Shown: positions 1-6,707 of the stretch, one piece after another
Position numbering within the stretch: position 1 is the first letter of the stretch
Layout of the letters: every line of letters starts with the position of its first letter
Origin: Flavobacteriales bacterium
Lineage (GTDB): Bacteria > Bacteroidota > Bacteroidia > Flavobacteriales_F > PHOS-HE28
DNA: 64,000 bases
Assembly: GCA_019912395.1 (NCBI GenBank)
Contig: JAIOIH010000001.1
Span: 1-64,000, forward strand
Direction: 5' to 3'
Made by a program: the position numbers and the translations under genes
The notes under the pieces: model-generated
The model's input: only the letters and a program-made list of their open reading frames with translations
Database searches by the model: none
Told to the model about the DNA's origin: nothing

Positions 1-415
1 ATGACAACCGGTTGGAAAGCCCGCTTAAAGAAATCCTGTCACTTCGAGCGCGAGTCGAGAAGGACATTCCAGCTACATGAAAGGTCCTGCATTGAACGGA
101 GTGTTGTCGTGTCTCGTGTCTCGCATCTCGACTTCGCTCGACGTGACACGCTCGACATGACACACGACAACTGCGCTCGACATGACAACCGGTTGGAAAG
201 CCCGCTCAAGAAATCCTGTCACTTCGAGCGCCAGTCGAGAAGGACATTCCAGCTACATGAGAGGTCCTGCATTCAACGGGAGTGTTGTCGTGTCTCGCAT
301 CTCGCATCTCGACTTCTCACGCGCTGCGTGCGTTGCGAAGTGCCGCTCCGCTACTGCTCGATGTGACACGCTCGACATGACACACCACAACTGGCGCTCG
401 ACATGACAACTTTGA
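1..415. repeat. Dispersed intergenic repeat array, left copy
   Basis: Two copies (from about 1 and 180) of a ~130-180 bp unit. Each contains CATGACAACCGGTTGGAAAG, then CCTGTCACTTCGAGCGC, an AGTCGAGAAGGACATTCCAG segment and GGTCCTGCATT, ending in GTGTTGTCGTGTCTCG. They are joined by low-complexity variants of CTCGACATGACA. The same unit recurs three times at 1855-2292. The ORFs across it (peptides such as CHFERQSRRTFQ) run through the repeat and do not look like genes. The window edge cuts the first copy. TCGAG-rich repeats that yield such spurious peptides are known between genes of Bacteroidota genomes; the function is unknown. Confidence 0.8.
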
Positions 416-496
416 TGAGACTGCTCAGAGGCACTGTCATTTCAAGCACCGGGCGTGCCTGCATGTGGCGCCCGTAACGGGTTACGGCGCTGGTGC

Positions 497-1768
497 TCAC
501 ATCTTCACGAAGACGACACGGCGGTTCTTCGCCTTGCCTTCGGGCGAATCGTTCGGGGCCATGGGCTCCTGCTCGCCCTTGCCACTTGTCTTCAAGCGCT
601 TCGCCTCGATGCCCATATCGGTCATCGCCTCTACCACCGCTTGTGCCCGGGCCAGCGAAAGCTCGGCGTTGTGCGCCTCGCTGCCATCGCTGTCCGTGTG
701 TCCTTCCACGGTGAACTCCAATGATGGATCTTCGTTCATCAGATCGGCGATGCGCTTGATCTCGGCATAGGAGCGCGGCAACAGGTCGGCACGGTCCACT
801 TCAAAGAGGATGTTGTGCGTGACGATGCGTCCCTTCAATACCTCCTCCTTGTACTTCGCATGGGCACCCGCGGCCACCTTCACGTTGTCGATCAGGAAGG
901 CGTAAGGGTGGTCGTCGTGCGGACAGCAGGCGCTCAACAGGAAGAGGTCCGGACGCGCATCACCCGGTATGCGCACGTTGAAGAGGCGGTACTGGTCGTA
1001 GTAGCCCTTCACGCTGTTGCCGTTCACCGAGAGGGAGATGTGCGCCCACTTGCCCATCGTGTTTTCCTTGTTGCTGCCGGGGACCTTGCCATTGAACAGG
1101 TTGCCCATGTCCAGCTCACCGGGCCGCACCGTCAGTGCGATCACCTTCTTGTCATAGGTGCCGCTCATGAAATCCACGCGGTAGGTGTACTGGTTCGGGA
1201 AACGGTCCGGGGTCATCCATGCATCGAATTCGATGGTGTACTGTTCCGGTAACAGGAAGCCCTTTTCCCAATTCGGATGGGTGTGCAGATCACCGATCAT
1301 GCCCTTGCCCGTGCCGGTGATCTCTGCCACCTCCAGCACCCCCTTGGTATAGGCCCACTTGCTGGGGATCTCCCCGCTGCTTTCCCCTTCCAGATCATCA
1401 TAGAAGATGATCTCCGCACCGGGTTGGAAATCGTAACGCTCGGTCCAGACCGCGATGGTGGCGTCCGCCTTGGCGGATCCATCCTTGGTGGCGGATGTGC
1501 CATCATTTTTCGTTCCCTCTTCCGCACCCTCCTCCGGCTCCTGCTTCTCCTTTTCCCCCTTCTCCTTGTCCTTGTTCTTGTCCTTCTTCTTTCCTCCCTT
1601 CGCGGAATCCTCCACCTCGTCGAGGCCCTTGTCGATGCCTTGGTCGATCTTGCGGTTGGCGCGTTGTTCGGCCTTCCGTTTGGCCCGATCGAGCAATTTG
1701 TCGACTTGGGCATCCGTAATCACACTCCAGCCAAAGAAGGCCAGGAACAAGCAGAGCAGGTGCTTCAT
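497..1768 (-). CDS. OmpA-family outer-membrane/peptidoglycan-binding protein
   Basis: A 423-residue exported protein. It has an N-terminal signal peptide (residues 1-20, ending TDAQ), a highly charged Lys/Glu-rich linker (about 25-105), a middle domain of about 190 residues that looks like a concanavalin/laminin-G-type sandwich, and a C-terminal OmpA-like domain (about 315-423). The last contains ILFEVDRADLLP, VEGHTDSDG and the closing KNRRVVFVKM. OmpA-like domains bind peptidoglycan non-covalently, so the protein probably tethers the outer membrane or a surface glycan to the wall. It lies alone between two repeat arrays, with a -7-like box (TAACTTTA on the minus strand) 18 bases before the ATG. 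The OmpA domain is certain; the ligand of the middle domain is not visible. Confidence 0.88.
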   Translation of the reverse strand: MKHLLCLFLAFFGWSVITDAQVDKLLDRAKRKAEQRANRKIDQGIDKGLDEVEDSAKGGKKKDKNKDKEKGEKEKQEPEEGAEEGTKNDGTSATKDGSAKADATIAVWTERYDFQPGAEIIFYDDLEGESSGEIPSKWAYTKGVLEVAEITGTGKGMIGDLHTHPNWEKGFLLPEQYTIEFDAWMTPDRFPNQYTYRVDFMSGTYDKKVIALTVRPGELDMGNLFNGKVPGSNKENTMGKWAHISLSVNGNSVKGYYDQYRLFNVRIPGDARPDLFLLSACCPHDDHPYAFLIDNVKVAAGAHAKYKEEVLKGRIVTHNILFEVDRADLLPRSYAEIKRIADLMNEDPSLEFTVEGHTDSDGSEAHNAELSLARAQAVVEAMTDMGIEAKRLKTSGKGEQEPMAPNDSPEGKAKNRRVVFVKM

Positions 1769-1785
1769 GGCAGTGGGATTTCAGG

Positions 1786-1793
1786 TAAAGTTA
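1786..1793 (-). promoter_or_regulatory. Possible -7 promoter box (TAACTTTA)
   Basis: On the minus strand TAACTTTA lies 18 bases before the start of the OmpA-family gene. It fits the Bacteroidota -7 pattern TAnnTTTG except for the last base. No clear -33 TTG was found. Confidence 0.35.
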
Positions 1794-1854
1794 TCATCCT
1801 GCGCGAGTTTGAGGGCCTCGTGATCCCGATGGAGCCATTGGTTGAAAGGCGCTA

Positions 1855-2292
1855 AAGAAGTCCTGTCATATGGAGCGCCAGATGAGAAGGACGTTCCAGC
1901 TACATGAAAGGTCCTGTGTTGAACGGAGTGTTGTCGTGTCTCGACTGCGCTCGACATGACAACCGGTTGGAAAGCCCGCTTAAAGAAATCCTGTCACTTC
2001 GAGCGCCAGACGAGAAGGACATTCCAGCTACATGAGAGGTCCTGCATTCAACGGGAGTGTTGTCGTGTCTCGACTGCGCTCGACATGACAACCGGTTGGA
2101 AAGCCCGCTCAAGAAATCCTGTCACTTTGAGCGCCAGACGCGAAGGACATTCCAGTGCATGAAAGGTCCTGTGTTGAACGGAGTGTTGTCGTGTCTCGTG
2201 TCTCGCATCTCGACTTCGCTCGATGTGACACGCTCGACATGACAACACCCCGACGCTCGACATGACACACGACAACTGGCGCACGACATGAC
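1855..2292. repeat. Dispersed intergenic repeat array, right copy
   Basis: Three further copies (from about 1855, 1957 and 2086) of the unit seen at the left window edge, about 130 bp each and in the same orientation. The first copy is the most diverged (GTCATATGGAGCGCCAGATG in place of GTCACTTCGAGCGCCAGACG). The array ends seven bases before the stop of the T9SS gene that follows. Together with the left array it brackets the OmpA-family gene. Confidence 0.8.
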
Positions 2293-2298
2293 AATTCA

Positions 2299-4185
2299 CT
2301 AGCGCACCAAGGTCACGCTGCCTTGTCTCTGCACGCGCCGCTCGCCGTCCTCTGCTTGCCAGGCGTAGCGGAGCGTGTAGGCGTACACCCCGATCGGCAG
2401 TGCATCACCGCTCCACGCAAAGGCGGGGTCGGTGGTGCGGTGGATGCGGCGGCCCCAGCGGTCGTAGACCTCCAGCTCGAAGGCGGTGGGCGTGCAGTCC
2501 ATGCTGACGGCCAGCCCGTCGTTGATGCCGTCGCCGTTGGGGGTGAAGGCGTTGGGCAGGTAGAGCGGGCAGCGGCAATTGCGGGTGATCACGGCCACGG
2601 CATCGCTGCTGGTGCAGCCGAGGCTGTCGGTGAGCCACAGCGTGTAGGTGCCGGTGGCCTGCACGGTGATGCTGCGCGTGGTATCGCCGGTGCTCCAGAG
2701 CAGGCTGCCGCTCACGGGGCCGGGGTCCAGCGTGGCGGGCACATCGTCGCAGGTGTTCCGGTCGGCGCCAAGGGTGAAGGGCGTGCCCCCGAAGCGCACG
2801 TCCACGGTATCCACCACCGTGCTGCACGGCAATTGCACCTCCACGGTGTATCGGCCGCTGCCGGCCACGGTGATGCTCGCGCTGGTTTCCCCGGTGCTCC
2901 ACAGGTAGCTCGGCGTGTGGAAGGGATGGGTCCACGTTGCGTCCAGGGTCACGGGCCCGCCATCGGAGCAGAGCAGGGTATCGCGCAGGGCGATGGGGTC
3001 GTCCGGCGGCGCAGTGGGGTAGGTGTCCCAGTGGTTGGGCAGACCCCAGGTGCTGGGGTGGGTGCCGGTGCTCACGGCGTTGTCCACAAAACCACAGCCC
3101 GGCCCCGGCACGTCGGGGCTGGTGATGGCGCTGAGGTAGGTGGCGCCGTTGAGGCGCGCGGCGTAGATCTTGCCATCGGGAGCGAGCTGCAAACTGCCGA
3201 AGGCCCGGTTCTCATTGGCCAGCACCACCTCGTTGTTCATCGGGTCCGCGCTGGTGAGGTCATACTGGCGGATGGTGCTGTAGCCGCCCCCGTTGAGCAG
3301 GCCATGGTCGCTCATGTACACCAAGCTGCCGTTGGGCGCGAACTCCACGCCGTAGCCGCGGCTGAACAGTTCGGGGGTGCCGCCGATGGAATCGCTGCGG
3401 AGGTTGGAGAGCAGCCCGGTGCCGTTGTCGAAGTCCAGCACATCGAAGTAGGCCGTACTCTGCCAATCGCTGCTGGTGATCGCTACGCTTCGCCCCCAGG
3501 CGTTGGCCAGCCGGTCGCCCTGTTGGTTCATCCGCATGCAACCGATGGGGCTGGCCCCCGAGCCGTCGGGGTTGCCGTGCATGGCCTGGCCGATGTGGCT
3601 GACCACCGGACCCTCCACGCCTTGGCAGGTTACCAAGTAGGCGATGTAGGCATCGCTCTCCCAGCGGTGGTAGAGCACCCAAACGTCGCGGCCATTGGCA
3701 TGGTAGGTGGCCGTGAGCCGCTCCGTCACGGGGCCGTCGAGCAGCACATTGGCCGTCACCACATCGCCGTTGCCGCCGTTCGCGACCATGTCCACGATGC
3801 TGTAGGCCGCGTTGGGCTGTCCGGTCCATTCGCCGCCCTGCGCCGGTGCGGTGAAGAGGTAGTAGCGCTGCGGGTCGTCCGGCACCGGCACGATGAGCGC
3901 GCTCTGGCTGGTGGAAAAATGGCCGAAGAGCCCTGTGCCGTTGGGCATCGCATTGTTGTTGCGGTCCCACACCGTTTCCCCGTTGCTGTAGAACAGCAGT
4001 TGCCCGGTGGCGTCGCAGATGCTGGTGCAGCCCTCGTCGGTGCTCATGGGCGTGGTGATGGCCACAGGTGTTCCGCTACTGAAATCCAGCCCGGCATTGA
4101 AGCCGAAAGGCCAGAAGTGGTGCTGCGCTTGCGCGGAGCAGGCAAAGGCGAGCAGGCAGGCAATCAGGGAGATCGGGATACGCAT
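2299..4185 (-). CDS. T9SS type B sorting domain protein with propeller-like N-terminal half
   Basis: A 628-residue secreted protein. It has a signal peptide (1-20, ending SAQAQ), a ~350-residue N-terminal region of WD40/quinoprotein-like repeats (segments such as GQLLFYSNGETVWDR and APDGKIYAARLNG), two Ig-like segments with paired Cys (about 395-535, each with the phrase LWSTGDTT or similar) and a C-terminal gliding-motility-type sorting domain (about 543-628) opening with LPNAFTPNGDGINDG. In Bacteroidota this type B domain sends proteins through the type IX secretion system to the surface or medium. No enzymatic motif was seen. The next gene upstream on the same strand is another T9SS cargo, and a relic of this gene's own tail lies at 4296-4378. 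Confidence 0.9.
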   Translation of the reverse strand: MRIPISLIACLLAFACSAQAQHHFWPFGFNAGLDFSSGTPVAITTPMSTDEGCTSICDATGQLLFYSNGETVWDRNNNAMPNGTGLFGHFSTSQSALIVPVPDDPQRYYLFTAPAQGGEWTGQPNAAYSIVDMVANGGNGDVVTANVLLDGPVTERLTATYHANGRDVWVLYHRWESDAYIAYLVTCQGVEGPVVSHIGQAMHGNPDGSGASPIGCMRMNQQGDRLANAWGRSVAITSSDWQSTAYFDVLDFDNGTGLLSNLRSDSIGGTPELFSRGYGVEFAPNGSLVYMSDHGLLNGGGYSTIRQYDLTSADPMNNEVVLANENRAFGSLQLAPDGKIYAARLNGATYLSAITSPDVPGPGCGFVDNAVSTGTHPSTWGLPNHWDTYPTAPPDDPIALRDTLLCSDGGPVTLDATWTHPFHTPSYLWSTGETSASITVAGSGRYTVEVQLPCSTVVDTVDVRFGGTPFTLGADRNTCDDVPATLDPGPVSGSLLWSTGDTTRSITVQATGTYTLWLTDSLGCTSSDAVAVITRNCRCPLYLPNAFTPNGDGINDGLAVSMDCTPTAFELEVYDRWGRRIHRTTDPAFAWSGDALPIGVYAYTLRYAWQAEDGERRVQRQGSVTLVR

Positions 4186-4295
4186 CGGCGTTCACGGATA
4201 ATGACGCGATCCGGTGATGGAACGCTGCCTGACGGTGATCGGGAACCCGCGCAACGCCGTGGGTGCGTGGCGCTGCGGACGCAAGTGCATCTGCC

Positions 4296-4378
4296 GTACC
4301 AAGGTCACGATTCCTCGGCACTGCGCACCCCGTTCGGCAGTGCATCACCGCTCCACGCGAAGGCCGGGTCGGGGCTGC
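4296..4378 (-). pseudogene. Relic of the 3' end of the type B T9SS gene
   Basis: About 47 bases here match the tail of the neighbouring gene (2390-2437) at roughly 43 positions, including CGGCAGTGCATCACCGCTCC. In that frame the minus strand reads DPAFAWSGDALPNGV, against DPAFAWSGDALPIGV in the intact protein. A second shared block, ACCAAGGTCACG, corresponds to the last codons. About 75 bases between the two blocks are missing. This looks like the remnant of a second copy of the sorting domain. It carries no usable ORF. Confidence 0.65.
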
Positions 4379-4396
4379 CTACCTTGCCGCCGCGCC

Positions 4397-4603
4397 ATGC
4401 TCCGCAAGTTCCTCAACATCCTGATCATTGTGCTGGCCGTGGTGGTCGTGTTGCCGATCCCGTTGGCCTACGCGGTGGACTTCACGTACCACTGGCTGCT
4501 GCTGATCACCATACCCATCGGTGTACCCCTTCTGCTGGGGTCGATCGTTTGGCGGGTACTGTTGGGAACCGCGCCCAAGGCCGCACCGGGTCCCGGAACC
4601 TAG
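4397..4603 (+). CDS. Small two-helix membrane protein
   Basis: A 68-residue protein starting MLRKFLNIL. Two hydrophobic helices (about 5-27 and 33-55) are separated by a short loop (AVDFTYHW), with a Pro/Ala-rich tail. The start was chosen because the upstream part of the frame is not protein-like and overlaps the relic, and because TACCTTGC (4380-4387), a variant of the -7 box, lies just before the ATG. The gene lies between two minus-strand T9SS genes and ends 19 bases before the stop of the next. The family was not recognised. Confidence 0.55.
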   Translation: MLRKFLNILIIVLAVVVVLPIPLAYAVDFTYHWLLLITIPIGVPLLLGSIVWRVLLGTAPKAAPGPGT

Positions 4604-4622
4604 CGCTGCCGTTCGCAAGGGC

Positions 4623-6332
4623 TCAATGCACCAGCACTGTTCGGTACAAGGTGTTCCCGTTCACCGTGACGCGAACAAGGTATGCGCCCGGTGCGGGCAG
4701 GTGCAGGGTATGCGCGTTGCTGCCCGGTCGGCTGCGGTGGACCGTTCGCCCCAACACGTCATGTACCACCAGTTCATCCAGGGTACCGGTGGCGCTCACC
4801 GTGATGGGCCCCGCGCTGGGGTTGGGATACATGCGCAGCACATCGTCCGGTCCGGTCGCAGAGGAGAGCCCCGTGGTCGGATCCACCAACTGCAGCACAT
4901 AGCTGTTGGCGGTGTTCGGCGGCGCCGTCAGGTTGAAGATGTCCGGGCCGGGGTCGAAGTCGGCAGTGCCGAAGAAGAAGCCTGTGGCATGCACCGTTCC
5001 ATTGGGCAGTACGGCGATCGCGCTGCCGCCGAGCTGCCCGGCACCACCGAGCCGCGCGGCCCAGTCGACCGTGCCGTCCGTATGCAACTTCGAGATGTAG
5101 GCATCGGCGATGCCCTCTGCCGTCAGGGTCAGTTCCCCGGTGCCCGGATCGAAGTCCACCGGACCATTGAAGAAACCGGTGCTGTAGACACCGCCGCCGG
5201 CATCCACGGCGATGCCCAGTCCGTCGCCCGCATTGGGCCCACCCAACTGTCCCGCCCATTGGAAGCTGCCCGCGCCGTTGAGCTGCGCTACGAAGATGCT
5301 GCGATCGAGGTCCGAGGCACTGACCAGTTCGACCGTTGAAGGTCCGGGATCGAAGTCGGCCGTACCTGTAAAGGAACCGGTGAAGCACACCTGGCCGGCG
5401 GGTCCTGCCGCGATCGCGTATCCGATGTCGCGCGCTTCACCACCCATGCCACCGGCCCACACGAACGTTCCCGCGGCGCTCAGACGGCAGACGAAGGCAT
5501 CGCTCTCGCCCAGTGCACCGGCCGCATTGAGGACCTGGGTATCCGGACCGGGATCGAAGTCCGCCGCGCCACGGAAGTAGCCGGTGAGCAGCACATCACC
5601 CCCTTGTGCCAGCGTGATGGCGAGCGCGGCATCATCGCCCGGACCGCCCATTTGCTTCACCCAGACGAAGTTCCCGAAGGCGTCCAGTTTGCTCACGTGG
5701 ATGTCCGGTCCAGCGCTGGTAAGGGGTGCCTCGGCAGTACCGGGATCGAAGTCGGCGGTACCGGAGAAATTACCCGTGGTGTACACCTCTTGTGCGCTGT
5801 TCACCGCAATGCCGAAGCCGCGTTCGCTGCCCGTGCCGCCCATGCGTTTGGCCCAGATGAAATTGCCCGACGGGTCCAGCTTGCACACGAAGATGTCGTT
5901 CTGCCCACCGGGATTGCTGGTGATCGGGAACGTGTTCGGTCCGGGGTCGAAGTCCGCAGTGCCTTGGAAGTCGCCCGCGATGTGGATGTTGCCGGCCTGG
6001 TCCAGCGCGATCGCCCGCGCATAGTCGTAGCCGTTGCCTCCCAGTTGCTTGACCCACACGAACTGGCCGAGTGCATCCAATTTGCTGACGAAGATGTCCG
6101 TGTTGCCGCCCACCCCCACGGTGAGGTTGGTGATCGCCGTACCGGGATCGAAGTCGGCCGTGCCCGAGAACCAGCCGGTGGTGTAGGTGTTCCCATCGGC
6201 GTCCAGCGCGATGGCTTGCGTGTACACCGAACCGGGGCTGCCCAACTGCCCGGCCCATTGCAGGCTCTGTGCACCAAGGTGGCCATGGAATAGCAGAAGA
6301 CAAATGATCAGGGAGGTGGCGATGTTTTTCAT
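4623..6332 (-). CDS. T9SS type A sorting protein with seven ADFDPG propeller repeats
   Basis: A 569-residue secreted protein. It has a signal peptide (1-22, ending HLGAQ), then seven repeats of about 65-70 residues, each with a VYTTGxFxGTADFDPG-like core and a W(A/V)KQ(L/M)GG segment. The C-terminal type A sorting domain (about 497-569) begins near MYPNPSAGPITVS and ends RTVLVH. The repeats resemble SBBP/beta-propeller repeats, and seven copies would suit a single seven-bladed propeller (inference). There is no catalytic motif; a surface adhesion or binding role is the default guess. Its 3' end has a degenerate second copy upstream at 6527-6625. Confidence 0.9.
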   Translation of the reverse strand: MKNIATSLIICLLLFHGHLGAQSLQWAGQLGSPGSVYTQAIALDADGNTYTTGWFSGTADFDPGTAITNLTVGVGGNTDIFVSKLDALGQFVWVKQLGGNGYDYARAIALDQAGNIHIAGDFQGTADFDPGPNTFPITSNPGGQNDIFVCKLDPSGNFIWAKRMGGTGSERGFGIAVNSAQEVYTTGNFSGTADFDPGTAEAPLTSAGPDIHVSKLDAFGNFVWVKQMGGPGDDAALAITLAQGGDVLLTGYFRGAADFDPGPDTQVLNAAGALGESDAFVCRLSAAGTFVWAGGMGGEARDIGYAIAAGPAGQVCFTGSFTGTADFDPGPSTVELVSASDLDRSIFVAQLNGAGSFQWAGQLGGPNAGDGLGIAVDAGGGVYSTGFFNGPVDFDPGTGELTLTAEGIADAYISKLHTDGTVDWAARLGGAGQLGGSAIAVLPNGTVHATGFFFGTADFDPGPDIFNLTAPPNTANSYVLQLVDPTTGLSSATGPDDVLRMYPNPSAGPITVSATGTLDELVVHDVLGRTVHRSRPGSNAHTLHLPAPGAYLVRVTVNGNTLYRTVLVH

Positions 6333-6526
6333 GGGGGTCCATCGGAAAAGTGGCGGTTGCTAAACTAGGCACCCTCTTGGTGAAATGACCCCCAAGCGCA
6401 ACGTGGGAGAACAGGATGCCTTCCGACCCTAACTGGCTCACGGACCCTCAAGCCCGGCATCTTCTCCGACCGCTTACATGGCCACGTGATCCGCAGAATG
6501 CGGATGTCCACCTCGACCACGGGTCC

Positions 6527-6625
6527 CGGAAACCAACGTTGCCGTTCGGGCCTCCATGCACCAGCACCGTTCGGTCCACGGTGTTCCCGTAAAGGATCAT
6601 GCCAAGAACGAATGCGCTCCCGGCT
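6527..6625 (-). pseudogene. Relic of the 3' end of the type A T9SS gene
   Basis: The minus strand reads a peptide containing PAAAGSAFVLG and GNTVDRTVLVH, which lines up with PAPGAYLVRVT and GNTLYRTVLVH at the end of the intact protein. The DNA match extends past the stop: ATGCACCAGCACCGTTCGGT here against ATGCACCAGCACTGTTCGGT there, plus a GTTGCCGTTCG block downstream of the stop in both. The stop codon itself has changed (TGA to GGA). Nothing else was recognised in the rest of 6333-6707. Confidence 0.65.
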
Positions 6626-6707
6626 GCTGCAGGCATGTCTTTGCGGATGAAGCATATTCCGCAGCCTCCGGAGGGAACAACCCCTCCATCACCGACCTTC
6701 GCAACGC

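Noticed and set aside
182-406. Small ORFs inside the repeat arrays (peptides with CHFERQSRRTFQL-type sequence)
   Set aside because: They are translations of the dispersed repeat, occur in several frames and copies, and have no gene features.
1-2292. Possible CRISPR array
   Set aside because: The repeats are ~130 bp, imperfect and not separated by unique spacers of constant length. No cas genes are present.
2323-4902. Very long open frame (859 codons) on the plus strand
   Set aside because: It is the antisense shadow of the type B T9SS gene, with no start context, low-complexity Ala/Gly/His/Val content and no recognisable domain. High G+C leaves many antisense frames open.
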